Below, one piece after another: positions 1 to 8,490 of a stretch of 64,000 bases of DNA (its first letter is position 1; the number at the start of each line of letters is the position of its first letter). Under the pieces are notes generated by a model that saw only the letters and a list, made by a program, of their open reading frames with translations, did no database searches and had not been told where the DNA came from. Source of the DNA: Limnobacter olei (GTDB taxonomy: Bacteria; Pseudomonadota; Gammaproteobacteria; Burkholderiales; Burkholderiaceae_B); NCBI RefSeq assembly GCF_029087225.1, contig NZ_JARFJD010000003.1:62001-126000 (forward strand). Direction: 5' to 3'. A program made the position numbers and the translations under genes.

Positions 1-875
1 TCAGCCAGCATTTGAACTGCGGGCGGGGTGCCTGGCATGGCACCTCGGCTCCAGTGAATATTCACCCACTCTGGCTTGCCCATGGCCTCGCAGGCCACTT
101 TCCAGAACTTGTGCTCGAGCGAGCCCACCGCCAAATGACGCTGGTCCGCAGTTTTGTAAACGTTGTAACAAGCCAAGCCACCGCTGAGTAAGTCGTCTTG
201 ATGACGGGCAGGCTTGCCACTGAGCATGATCCACATTTGTTCCATGCTCTCGGGCATGATGTTTTGCTTCCAGAGGTTGTGGGTCATGGACACATCCACA
301 AACGTGCCCTGCCCTGTACGCTGCGCTTTCAGCAAAGCTGCCAGGATGCCCTGCACGGCCGCAGACGTGCCACCAAACAAATCACCAAACTGAACAGCAG
401 GCACCGGGATATCGCCGTCGGCTGTTTGCAAACCATCGAGCACGCCACTTAAGGCCATGTAGTTGATGTCGTGACCAGCCTTTTCAGCCAATGTACCTTT
501 CTGGCCATAACCGGTGATGCAACACATCACCAGCTTCGGGTTCAGCGCTTTCAAAGTGTCGTAGTCACAGCCCATGTCCGCCATGACGCCGGGACGGAAT
601 CCATCAATCAGCACATCGGCCTTGGCAGCATGATCCTTCAAAGCCTGAATGCCCTCGGGCGTGCGAAAGTCGGCAGTCACAATCTGTTTGCTACTGTTCA
701 ACGCGGCATACAACATGGGCATGCTTTTGGCATCATCCCCATGGGGCGGCTCCATCTTGATGACCTTGGCACCCATTTGCTGCAGGATCAGCGACGTGGC
801 TGGTCCGGGCAAATTGCGCGACAAATCGAGCACAGTAATGCCTTCGAGCAAGGTGGGGTCTTGAATGGGTGACAT
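1..875 (-). CDS. CaiB/BaiF (family III) CoA-transferase or alpha-methylacyl-CoA racemase, C-terminus cut off by window edge
   Basis: The first 291 residues are visible. They begin MSPIQDPTLLEG and carry the family III fold signature: an N-terminal LDLSRNLPGP segment, GHDINY at about 134-139 and Asp165 in VQFGDLFGG. His135 and Asp165 are 30 residues apart, the same spacing as the catalytic His126/Asp156 pair of mycobacterial alpha-methylacyl-CoA racemase, so a racemase (branched-chain acyl-CoA or bile-type side-chain catabolism) is slightly favoured over a formyl/succinyl-CoA transferase. Family members are about 360-420 residues, so 70 or more are missing. A GAGG lies about 9 bases before the ATG. 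It lies upstream of, and co-oriented with, the beta-oxidation operon, separated by a structured 278-base gap. Confidence 0.85.
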   Translation of the reverse strand, partial: MSPIQDPTLLEGITVLDLSRNLPGPATSLILQQMGAKVIKMEPPHGDDAKSMPMLYAALNSSKQIVTADFRTPEGIQALKDHAAKADVLIDGFRPGVMADMGCDYDTLKALNPKLVMCCITGYGQKGTLAEKAGHDINYMALSGVLDGLQTADGDIPVPAVQFGDLFGGTSAAVQGILAALLKAQRTGQGTFVDVSMTHNLWKQNIMPESMEQMWIMLSGKPARHQDDLLSGGLACYNVYKTADQRHLAVGSLEHKFWKVACEAMGKPEWVNIHWSRGAMPGTPPAVQMLA

Positions 876-940
876 GTGTGACGGCCTCGGTGATTAATTG
901 TGGGATAACGATGTTGAATTTGAAGAGGAACGGTGCAACT

Positions 941-1122
941 CGGCTTGAGGCACCATTCGCTTCGCCCTAAGCAAGGTTTCTCGATCCGGCTTGATGCTTC
1001 TGGCTTGGGGCATGCGAAACGCCACGGCGTCTTCGCATCGATTGCTTACAGCAATCGCCCCTCGCTGCGAATCCGCCGGGAAACCTTGCAAAGTCGGTCA
1101 AAGCGAATGGTGCCCCGAGCCA
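941..1122. repeat. Nested inverted-repeat element between two fatty-acid genes
   Basis: A 14-base arm GGCACCATTCGCTT at 949-962 is repeated inverted at 1101-1114. Inside it a 10-base arm GCAAGGTTTC at 971-980 pairs with 1080-1089. The centre holds two further hairpins: 1012-1038 (ATGCGAA...TTCGCAT with CGCC/GGCG continuation) and 1039-1057 (CGATTGCT-TAC-AGCAATCG, perfect). A single RNA from either strand could fold into a long branched structure. No convincing reading frame is present. It could be a dispersed intergenic repeat, a 3' UTR element of the fadE operon or a small RNA; the sequence alone does not decide. Confidence 0.6.
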
Positions 1123-1153
1123 AGCCAGGGCACCGCTCACATTTGCATTCGCC

Positions 1154-3499
1154 TTAAGAGTTCACAACCCTCAAGCGCTCACCCTGCACTGCCGCGCCAT
1201 GGCTGACATTTGGCACATTGGCACATTCAAAACCGGGTGCGTAGGTTACAGAGTTGTCACCGAAGAATTCCTGCGGAGTAAACTCGTCCACCATAATGGC
1301 TTCCAGGCTGATGCGATTGGCACGGTCCAACAGCTTTTTGTCGGCTGCGGTAATGATGCCTTTGGCCAATGCGGCTTCTGCCATTTCCTGAACAGAGCCC
1401 TTGTCCACCAGCTTCGAGCGGCGCGCCTGAATCACTTTCATTTGCACCACTTCAGCTTCCTGCACAGCCTGGAAGGCTGCCATCAAGCGCTTCACACCTG
1501 TGGTTTGGGCCAACACTTCATCGCTGTCCAAATCCGCCAGGTTGAACTTGGGCATGTACAAGTCGCCAGTGATGCGGCCCAACTGTGCGCCACTCTTGGT
1601 GATTGTTTTGGCCACAGTGGGCACCAAACGATCCAGACCCGAACCCACAATCGGATTGATGCGCAAGCTGAAGTAACCCACGGTGCGCAACAGGAAACCA
1701 ACGGCGTTGTTACCGAAGTTGGAATAGATGGACTCAAATGCCTTTTGCACTTTCGCCAATGCGTATTCACAGGCGTACTGCACCAATGGCAGGTCCTCCT
1801 TGATCTCACCTTCGGCCACATAGCGGCGAATGGTCGAAATTGCCAACAGTTGCCAACCCAAGGCATCCGCGAAATGGCCTGTCAGTTGCTGGCGTGCTTT
1901 CAGCTTGCCGCCCACAGTAATCAGCGCCATGTCGGTGAGGAATGAATAGCGCGACGATGCCCAAGCCAGCTTGCGCAAATAAGGCGTTACTCCATCTACT
2001 TTGGGTGTACTGGCCAGGTAACCACGGGTCAAAGTGAGGCCAACCAAGCGACCTGTGTTAACCACCATGTGACCGATCCAGCCCTTCAATGCACTGCTGA
2101 ATGTAGGCAGGTCGTTGGCTTCCAATGCATTTGCAATTTTGAATGCATAGGGGTGGCAACGCACCGCACCTTGACCAAAAGTAATCAGCGAACGCGTCAT
2201 GATGTTCGCGCCTTCAACTGTAATGGCGACTGGGGCTGAACAATAGCCACGGCCAATCACGTTGTTGGGGCCTTGCATCACACCAGCGCCGGCCATCACG
2301 TCCATGGCGTTTTTAGCTTGCTCACGTGAAAGTTCGGTGAGGTAGGCTTTCCATACAGCCGATACCACTGGGGGCTGTTCGCCGTTGTCCAGTGCGCTCA
2401 GCGCATACACACGCGCAGCTTCGCTGAGGTAAGCCATGGCTGCAATCTCGGCCAGCTTTTCCTGAATACCTTCCATCTCGGCAATGGGCATGCCGAACTG
2501 CTGGCGAACACGGGCGTATGCACCAGAGGCAGCCGCTGCTGCGCGGATGCCGCCAACCGCACCAGCCGGCAATGAAACCGCACGACCACCGGCCAGCTGT
2601 TCCATCAACATGCGCCAACCCTGGCCTGCGCACTCTTTGCCACCAATGATTTCATCGGCGTCAATTACCACATCGCGACCAATAATCGGGCCGTTGTAGA
2701 ACGCATCGCCAATCGGCTGGTGATGTTTGCCCATTTCCAGGCCAGGTGTGCCACGGTGCACCAGTGCCACAGTGATGCCGGGCTCTACACCCTTGCCCAG
2801 CAAATTCTCGGGGTCGTGTAGTTTGAATGCCAGCGAAATCAGGTTGGCCACCGGTGCCAAAGTGATGTAGCGCTTGCGGAAGTTCAGCTTGATTTGAACC
2901 TTCCCTTCTGCGTTTTTAAACACCACACCGCGCGCCAGAATGGACGCTGCGTCGGAACCGGCTGTTGGCTCGGTCAATCCGAAACAGGGCAGGTATTCAC
3001 CACTGGCCAGGCGTGGCAGGTAATGTTCTTTCTGTGCTTGAGTACCATAGTGCTTGATCAACTCAGCTGCACCCAAGCTGTTGGGAATGACCACCAAAGT
3101 GGACAGCAATGGGCTGTGCGCTGTAATCACCGACATGATGGTAGAAATGGCGTTGGCCGAAAATTCCAGACCACCAAACTTTTGCGGAATCAGGAAGGAA
3201 TAAAAACCGGCAGATGCCAAAAAGTCGACTGCTTTTTTCGGAATGATGCGTGTGGTCGCAATTTCATGCGGGTCGCACATTTCGCACAGTTGCTGCACTG
3301 GGCCGTCGATGAAATCGCGCTCGCGCTGATTCAATTTCGAGTAAGGCTCGGCAAACATTTTTGCAAAATCGGGCTTGCCGGAAAACACTTGCCCGTCGAT
3401 CCACACCGTGCCTGCTTCAAGCGCCTGGCGCTCGGTCGGCGAAATTTGCGGCATGGCTTTGGCTTTGATCAAGCCATTCATGATTGCTTTGAATACCAT
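1154..3499 (-). CDS. fadE: Acyl-CoA dehydrogenase, FadE type
   Basis: Catalyses the first, FAD-dependent step of fatty acid beta-oxidation (acyl-CoA to trans-2-enoyl-CoA). At 781 residues it has the long FadE architecture: N-terminal extension, acyl-CoA dehydrogenase core with FGLTEPTAGSDAAS in the middle domain, and a long C-terminal DUF1974-like region. E. coli FadE is 814 residues. The frame opens at 3520, but an AGGAG at 3508-3512 lies 8 bases before the ATG at 3499, so I use that start. It is the last gene of a three-gene operon with the FadJ-like and thiolase genes; 73 bases separate it from the former. Confidence 0.9.
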   Translation of the reverse strand: MVFKAIMNGLIKAKAMPQISPTERQALEAGTVWIDGQVFSGKPDFAKMFAEPYSKLNQRERDFIDGPVQQLCEMCDPHEIATTRIIPKKAVDFLASAGFYSFLIPQKFGGLEFSANAISTIMSVITAHSPLLSTLVVIPNSLGAAELIKHYGTQAQKEHYLPRLASGEYLPCFGLTEPTAGSDAASILARGVVFKNAEGKVQIKLNFRKRYITLAPVANLISLAFKLHDPENLLGKGVEPGITVALVHRGTPGLEMGKHHQPIGDAFYNGPIIGRDVVIDADEIIGGKECAGQGWRMLMEQLAGGRAVSLPAGAVGGIRAAAAASGAYARVRQQFGMPIAEMEGIQEKLAEIAAMAYLSEAARVYALSALDNGEQPPVVSAVWKAYLTELSREQAKNAMDVMAGAGVMQGPNNVIGRGYCSAPVAITVEGANIMTRSLITFGQGAVRCHPYAFKIANALEANDLPTFSSALKGWIGHMVVNTGRLVGLTLTRGYLASTPKVDGVTPYLRKLAWASSRYSFLTDMALITVGGKLKARQQLTGHFADALGWQLLAISTIRRYVAEGEIKEDLPLVQYACEYALAKVQKAFESIYSNFGNNAVGFLLRTVGYFSLRINPIVGSGLDRLVPTVAKTITKSGAQLGRITGDLYMPKFNLADLDSDEVLAQTTGVKRLMAAFQAVQEAEVVQMKVIQARRSKLVDKGSVQEMAEAALAKGIITAADKKLLDRANRISLEAIMVDEFTPQEFFGDNSVTYAPGFECANVPNVSHGAAVQGERLRVVNS

Positions 3500-3572
3500 G
3501 GTTACTGCTCCTGTTTTCATCGTTCATTGCAAGGCTGGCTACCTGTGGCCAACCAGCCTTACGGGGTAAAAA

Positions 3573-5717
3573 TCAAGCCAGATTGTCTTCCAGCTTTTTG
3601 CCTTGTGCAGCCATTTCCACCAGCATGCTGGCGGGCTTGAAACGCTCGCCATACTTGGCAGCCAGCTCTTCACAACGCTTTACAAACTGGGGCAAGCCCT
3701 TGGCATTGATGAACTGCAACATACCGCCTGTGAATGGCGCAAAACCCAAACCGAAAATTGAACCGATGTTGCCGTCAGCCACCGAACGCAGCACTTTTTC
3801 CTGCAAGCAGCGTGCGGCTTCATTGGCCTGGATGTACATCAAACGGTCCTGAATTTCCTGTGAGCTGGGCTGTTCTTTGGCCAGAGGGAATTCTTCGCTC
3901 AAACCCTTCCACAGTGTTTTGCCTGCGGGGGTGTAATCGTAGAAGCCTTTGCCATCTTTCTTGCCGATGCGGCCATGCTTTTCAGCCACGGTAATCAACG
4001 TTTTGTAGCCTGGGTGCTCGGGGAAAGTTTGGCCTGCGGCTTCCATGTCTTTTTTGGTTTGCTTCATGATCAGCAAACTCAGGCTGAGCGACACTTCGTC
4101 GTACAGCGCCAAAGGTGGCATGGGCATACCGGCTTCCAGGCCTGCCATTTCGATTGAACGTGGGTGAACACCCTCGCCCACCATGGCAGCGGCTTCCATC
4201 AGGAAGGTGCCGAACACACGGCTGGTGAAGAAGCCGCGACTGTCGTTGACCACAATCGGTGTTTTGCCAATTTGCTGAACATAGTCAAAGCCCTTCGCCA
4301 GTGTTTCATCGTCGGTTTTTGCACCCATGATGATTTCAACCAGCGGCATTTTGTCCACGGGGCTGAAGAAGTGCAAACCGATGAACTGGTTGGGGCGCTT
4401 GGAGGCTTCGGCCAAGCCAGTGATTGGCAAAGTCGAGGTATTGGACGCGTACACGGCTGTTGCTGGAATAACCGCTTCTGCCTTGGCGGTTACATCGGCT
4501 TTCACGGCGCGATCTTCGAACACGGCTTCAATCACCAAATCCGCACCTTCCAATTTGGAGTAGTCGGTGGTGGCGGTGATCAGGTTCAGCAGTGCTTCTT
4601 TCTTTTCAGGAGTGCTGCGCTTCTTGGCAATGGCTTTGTCCAGCAGGTTGGTGCTGTAGGCCTTGCCTTTGTCGGCGCCTTCTTGTGTGGCATCAATCAA
4701 TACCACTTCAATGCCCACCTTGGCGCTTACATAAGCAATGCCCGCACCCATCATGCCTGCACCCAGCACGCCAATTTTCTTGACCTTGCTTTTTGCGGGT
4801 GCGCTTGGGCGGCTTTGGCCTTTCTTGATGCTGTTGAGCTGATACCACAGCGTGTTCATCATGTTCTTGCTTTCTTGCGACAACACGCAAGCAGCAAAGT
4901 AACGGCTTTCCACTTTCAAACCGGTGTCGATGTCGGTGATACCGCCTTCGAACACGCAGCTGGCAATGTGGGTCAGCGCGGGGTAGTTGCCGAATGCCTT
5001 GGCGTTGGCCATGCTCGGTGCAATTGCCCAAATTTGCGCAATGGCTGGGTGCTTGGAATCGCCACCGGGGAATTTGAAGCCTTTCACGTCCCATGGCTGC
5101 AAGGCCTTGGGGTTGGCGATGGCCCAGGCTTTGGCCTTGGCAATCATGTCTTCAATCGTGTCTGCGGTGTCTTGAATGATGCCTTTCTTCACGGCCTGCT
5201 CAACGCGCAGCTCGGTGCCTTGGGTCATCATTTCCAATGCGCCCTGAATACCGATCATGCGGGGCAAACGTTGTGTACCACCACCGCCTGGCAACAGACC
5301 CAGCTTCACTTCGGGCAAACCGAATTTGGCTTTGGGGTTGTTCAATGCGATGCGGTGGTTACAAGCCATGGCCAGTTCAAGGCCGCCACCCAAGGCTGTG
5401 CCGTTCAAGGCGCATACGATGGGCTTCTCGCACTTTTCCATGCGACGCAACAGGGTTTTGAAGGCTTCTGCCAAATCAAAGGCCTGTTGCGGGTCGGTAA
5501 TTTTGTAAACCGTGTCCAGGTCGGCGCCGGCCAAAAACTCTGGCTTGCCGGAAGTCAGCACCACGCCTTTCACGGTTGCATCAGTTTCAATGCGGGTCAG
5601 GGCTTCCGCGAACGGGCCCATCAATTCTTCGTTCAATACGTTCATGGAACGGCCGGGCATGTCGAGCGTGACTACCGCGATACCATCCTGACCGAGTTCA
5701 AATTTCACTGCACTCAT
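3573..5717 (-). CDS. fadJ: Bifunctional enoyl-CoA hydratase / 3-hydroxyacyl-CoA dehydrogenase (FadJ/FadB alpha subunit type)
   Basis: Performs hydration and NAD-dependent oxidation in beta-oxidation. Residues 1-190 form the crotonase domain: the oxyanion-hole segment CALNGTALGGG lies at about 102-112, and Glu114 and Glu136 (in FGLPEVKLG) match the two catalytic glutamates of FadB. A Rossmann NAD site GVLGAGMMGAG lies at about 316-326, followed by the dehydrogenase motif HFFSPVDKMPLVE and the C-terminal dehydrogenase repeat. The length of 714 equals E. coli FadJ. An AAGGAG precedes the ATG. It lies 21 bases downstream of the thiolase gene and should form a complex with it. FadJ rather than FadB is a best guess. 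Confidence 0.9.
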   Translation of the reverse strand: MSAVKFELGQDGIAVVTLDMPGRSMNVLNEELMGPFAEALTRIETDATVKGVVLTSGKPEFLAGADLDTVYKITDPQQAFDLAEAFKTLLRRMEKCEKPIVCALNGTALGGGLELAMACNHRIALNNPKAKFGLPEVKLGLLPGGGGTQRLPRMIGIQGALEMMTQGTELRVEQAVKKGIIQDTADTIEDMIAKAKAWAIANPKALQPWDVKGFKFPGGDSKHPAIAQIWAIAPSMANAKAFGNYPALTHIASCVFEGGITDIDTGLKVESRYFAACVLSQESKNMMNTLWYQLNSIKKGQSRPSAPAKSKVKKIGVLGAGMMGAGIAYVSAKVGIEVVLIDATQEGADKGKAYSTNLLDKAIAKKRSTPEKKEALLNLITATTDYSKLEGADLVIEAVFEDRAVKADVTAKAEAVIPATAVYASNTSTLPITGLAEASKRPNQFIGLHFFSPVDKMPLVEIIMGAKTDDETLAKGFDYVQQIGKTPIVVNDSRGFFTSRVFGTFLMEAAAMVGEGVHPRSIEMAGLEAGMPMPPLALYDEVSLSLSLLIMKQTKKDMEAAGQTFPEHPGYKTLITVAEKHGRIGKKDGKGFYDYTPAGKTLWKGLSEEFPLAKEQPSSQEIQDRLMYIQANEAARCLQEKVLRSVADGNIGSIFGLGFAPFTGGMLQFINAKGLPQFVKRCEELAAKYGERFKPASMLVEMAAQGKKLEDNLA

Positions 5718-5738
5718 TGTTGTTTCTCCTTCGGCCGA

Positions 5739-6944
5739 TTAAATGCGTTCGATGATGGTGGCGATACCCATGCCGCCGCCCACACACAGTGTGGCCAGAC
5801 CCAGGGTTTTGTCTTGCCGCTCAAGTTCATCGAGCAAAGTGCCCAAAATAATTGCGCCAGTTGCGCCCAGTGGGTGGCCCATGGCGATCGATCCGCCGTT
5901 CACGTTCACGCGGTCCAGGCTGACACCCAAGTTGCGTGCGGTTTGCATGGGTACCACAGCGAAGGCTTCATTGATTTCCCACAGGTCGATGTCAGAAGCT
6001 TTCAAGCCAGCTTTCTTCAAAGCCTTCTGACAAGCGGGAGTTGGGCCAGTCAGCATGATGGTGGGCTCGGAACCGATGACAGCGGCCGCGCGAATGCGGG
6101 CGCGTGGCTTCAAACCCGCTTTGCGCCCGGCTTCTTCACTACCCACCAATACCAAGGCAGCACCGTCTACGATGCCGGACGAGTTGCCCGCATGGTGAAT
6201 GTGGTTGATGCTCTCAACGGTGGTGTACTTGCGCAACGCGGTGGCGTTAAAGCCCATGCTGCCCATCATGGCGAATGAGGGCTGCAGGGTCGCCAGGCTT
6301 TCTACAGTGGCGTTGCCACGAATGAATTCGTCGTGGTCCAGCATGATCAAACCGTTCAGGTCTTTCACAGGCACGCGGCTTTTGTTGAAACGGCCTTCGG
6401 CTTGCGCTTTGGCGGCACGGCGCTGGCTTTCAACAGCATAGGTGTCTACATCGGTGCGGCTAAAGCCTTCCAGCGTACCAATCAGGTCAGCGGAAATACC
6501 TTGGGGAATGAAACCGAGTTTGTCGTTGATGCGGGGGTCCATGAACCACGCGCCGCCATCACTGCCCATGGTCCAGCGGCTCATGCTTTCTACGCCACCA
6601 GCTACTACCATGTCTTCAAGACCGCTGCCCACTTTCGCTGCAGCCAAGTTCACTGATTCTAAGCCTGAAGCACAAAAGCGCGATTGGGTTACACCAGCCA
6701 CTGTTTCGGCCCAACCTGCATCCAGAACAGCTGTGCGTGCAATGTCGGCACCCTGCTCGCCCACTGGGGTTACACAACCCAATACCACGTCATCGACCAG
6801 GCTGGTGTCGAGATCATTGCGCTGTTGCAAAGCGGTCAGCAGGTTGTTCAGCAACCAAACCGGTGTGGCCTGGTGCAGGCTGCCGTCTTTCTTACCTTTG
6901 CCCCGTGGGGTTCTTACTGCGTCAAATATCAGTGCCGATGGCAT
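5739..6944 (-). CDS. Acetyl-CoA C-acyltransferase (thiolase), beta-oxidation
   Basis: Cleaves 3-ketoacyl-CoA with CoA to acetyl-CoA and a shortened acyl-CoA. At 401 residues it has a complete thiolase set: nucleophile Cys91 in [18 protein letters not shown], His357 in GHPLGATGA and the acid/base Cys387 in LCVGGGMG near the C-terminus. It is the first gene of the operon with the FadJ-like and FadE genes, so it is probably the beta partner of the trifunctional complex. A perfect palindrome lies 24-45 bases upstream of its ATG. Whether it is FadA-like, FadI-like or a short-chain thiolase cannot be settled here. Confidence 0.9.
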   Translation of the reverse strand: MPSALIFDAVRTPRGKGKKDGSLHQATPVWLLNNLLTALQQRNDLDTSLVDDVVLGCVTPVGEQGADIARTAVLDAGWAETVAGVTQSRFCASGLESVNLAAAKVGSGLEDMVVAGGVESMSRWTMGSDGGAWFMDPRINDKLGFIPQGISADLIGTLEGFSRTDVDTYAVESQRRAAKAQAEGRFNKSRVPVKDLNGLIMLDHDEFIRGNATVESLATLQPSFAMMGSMGFNATALRKYTTVESINHIHHAGNSSGIVDGAALVLVGSEEAGRKAGLKPRARIRAAAVIGSEPTIMLTGPTPACQKALKKAGLKASDIDLWEINEAFAVVPMQTARNLGVSLDRVNVNGGSIAMGHPLGATGAIILGTLLDELERQDKTLGLATLCVGGGMGIATIIERI

Positions 6945-6967
6945 CTGTGCCTCCTGGATTTTCTGGA

Positions 6968-6989
6968 TTCGGTAATGAAAATTACCGAA
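6968..6989. promoter_or_regulatory. Perfect palindrome upstream of the beta-oxidation operon, candidate operator
   Basis: TTCGGTAAT-GAAA-ATTACCGAA has 9-base arms and a 4-base spacer and sits just upstream of the thiolase start (6944). Its position and symmetry fit an operator for a dimeric repressor. The nearest regulator is the TetR gene at 7807. It does not match the E. coli FadR or Pseudomonas PsrA consensus as I know them. A structured 5' leader is the alternative reading. Confidence 0.45.
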
Positions 6990-7091
6990 GGTATCGTGAA
7001 TTCTTCACGGTCCAGAATGGCGATGTGCAAACGCACAATCAACCCAAGAAGTTACTTTAGAGTGTCACCTCTATGCATATGGTAATTTGGC

Positions 7092-7526
7092 TTACCGTTT
7101 TTCATCCCCTGTGTAGCGGCGCGCTGAATCATGCATGAAAAACCGGTCTTGAATCGGCGGCTGCAAGCCCAATTCCTTTACGACGCGCAACAACGGCATG
7201 TCGCGAGTCCACAGCGTAGTTCCCGGCGACAACAGCACGGAGGCCAACAGGTGCGTGTCCACATAACCCAGGCCCTGTGCATGCAATTTGCGCAACTCGA
7301 TCAGTTCAAGCACCTCTGCTGACGAAGCAGGCACAGAGGGCTGCAAATCGGCCAGCCAATTCAGAATGCGGTCGCGGTCTTGAAGGTTGGCCAGTGCCAT
7401 TTCACCCAGCACAAAAGGATGACCCAACACACAGCCCTCGTTCAGCAGGCGAACAAGTTGGGGCTCGGACTGATGAAAATGATCCACCCACACGGTGGTG
7501 TCGACGAGTACCTTCACAACTGCCAC
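7092..7526 (-). CDS. vapC: VapC-family PIN-domain toxin (ribonuclease)
   Basis: PIN-domain nuclease of a type II toxin-antitoxin pair; family members cut tRNA or rRNA using Mg2+ bound by clustered acidic residues. The 144-residue protein shows the expected acidic positions: Asp9 in VLVDTTVW, Glu42 in LGEMALAN, Asp90 in GYVDTHLLAS and Asp109 in WTRDMPL. Its start overlaps the end of the antitoxin gene by 13 bases, typical of coupled translation. Its stop lies inside a small inverted repeat GGTAA/TTACC at 7081-7096. The pair sits between the beta-oxidation operon and a TetR gene. Confidence 0.88.
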   Translation of the reverse strand: MAVVKVLVDTTVWVDHFHQSEPQLVRLLNEGCVLGHPFVLGEMALANLQDRDRILNWLADLQPSVPASSAEVLELIELRKLHAQGLGYVDTHLLASVLLSPGTTLWTRDMPLLRVVKELGLQPPIQDRFFMHDSARRYTGDEKR

Positions 7527-7708
7527 TGCCTGCGAGGAATGTTTTGTAATTCGGGTTGGCTACCGCCCAACAGGGCAAGCCTGCGTGCGCTTTCGCGCTG
7601 AATCAGAGCACGAAGGGCCTCGCGCAGCAGTTCGTTTCGCTCGCCAAGACCGGAAAGCTGCTGGGCTTTGGTTAATAATTCATCATCGAGGTTAACGGTT
7701 GTTCTCAT
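7514..7708 (-). CDS. vapB: VapB-type antitoxin, ribbon-helix-helix
   Basis: A 64-residue protein starting MRTTVNLDDELLTKA, the classic beginning of type II VapB antitoxins with an RHH fold (beta strand RTTVNLDD, then two helices). The rest, ending in an Arg/Gln-rich tail, would bind the PIN toxin. No Shine-Dalgarno sequence is visible. An imperfect inverted repeat directly upstream may be the operator for autoregulation. Adjacent to, and overlapping, the VapC gene. Confidence 0.85.
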   Translation of the reverse strand: MRTTVNLDDELLTKAQQLSGLGERNELLREALRALIQRESARRLALLGGSQPELQNIPRRQWQL

Positions 7709-7711
7709 GGT

Positions 7712-7740
7712 GTTGGGTGCTCATGGTTGACTGCACCAAC
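7712..7740. promoter_or_regulatory. Imperfect inverted repeat upstream of vapB, candidate autoregulatory operator
   Basis: GTTGGGTGC at 7712-7720 is repeated inverted, minus one base, as GCACCAAC at 7733-7740. It touches the vapB start codon and lies in the short gap shared with the divergent TetR gene. VapBC complexes normally bind such sites, but assignment here rests on position only. Confidence 0.35.
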
Positions 7741-7806
7741 ATTAGCACCAGATGATTCGACTTTTGATTCACCCCATTGAACCCACCGCAAGTGGGTCCG
7801 GTCACT

Positions 7807-8433
7807 ATGAACGCAAGCGCAAGCAACAACAAAATCGATGTGAATGCCAACCCCGCCAATATGCGAAAGGCCACGCTGGACCGAATTGAAAACGCTGTGC
7901 TGGAGCTGTTTACCAACCATGACTTCAACAGCGTGCCTTTGATTGAGGTGGCCCGCACCGCCAATGTTTCCCTACAAACCATTTACAAATACTTTGGCAG
8001 CAAGGAACAATTGGTGGCCTATGTGCTGGACGCCACATTGAGCAGGTTGGCCAACCGCATGATCGACCACCTTGAAGGCATTGAAGACCACCGGGAACGC
8101 CTGCGCAAAACCCTCTGGGTGATGCTGGATTACTTTGACAAGCACCCCAAGGTGATATTGCTGTTGACCGTATCCATACCTGCCAGCCGCTATCAAGACC
8201 TACCCGTGTATGAAAGCCCGGAGTTGATGGGGGCTTTTCTGGGCATGCTGAAAGAAGGCCAGCACAAGGGCGTATTTAACGACACCGTTTCAAGCAAGAT
8301 GCTGCTGGACGTGTTCATGGGCGTATTCGGCCGCGTGGCCCAAATGCACTTTTTGCGCAAGGAAAGCCACAAACTGATTGACCAGTTTGACGACCTGTTT
8401 GGAATTTTATGGGGCGCACTGAAAGCGAACTGA
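7807..8433 (+). CDS. TetR/AcrR-family transcriptional regulator
   Basis: 208-residue DNA-binding regulator. The N-terminal helix-turn-helix spans roughly residues 20-70 and ends in the family hallmark VSLQTIYKYFGSKEQLVAYV. The C-terminal ligand domain has no recognisable specificity. The frame is open from a TTG at 7777, but the ATG at 7807 is the more ordinary start; neither has a strong ribosome binding site. It is divergent from vapBC and close to the beta-oxidation operon, so control of that operon by an acyl-CoA-type ligand is plausible but unproven. Confidence 0.85.
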   Translation: MNASASNNKIDVNANPANMRKATLDRIENAVLELFTNHDFNSVPLIEVARTANVSLQTIYKYFGSKEQLVAYVLDATLSRLANRMIDHLEGIEDHRERLRKTLWVMLDYFDKHPKVILLLTVSIPASRYQDLPVYESPELMGAFLGMLKEGQHKGVFNDTVSSKMLLDVFMGVFGRVAQMHFLRKESHKLIDQFDDLFGILWGALKAN

Positions 8434-8490
8434 CATGGAACCTTGATCGCTTGCTGGGCACACAATACAAATCAAGCCACCACAATCTGC

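Noticed and set aside
894-1091. 65-codon minus-strand frame inside the inverted-repeat element
   Set aside because: Lies wholly in palindromic sequence with no ribosome binding site or protein character.
4164-6278. 704-codon open frame on the plus strand across the FadJ-like and thiolase genes
   Set aside because: It is exactly antisense to two well-recognised enzymes, has a His/Gln/Cys-rich meaningless composition and arises from codon bias on the opposite strand.
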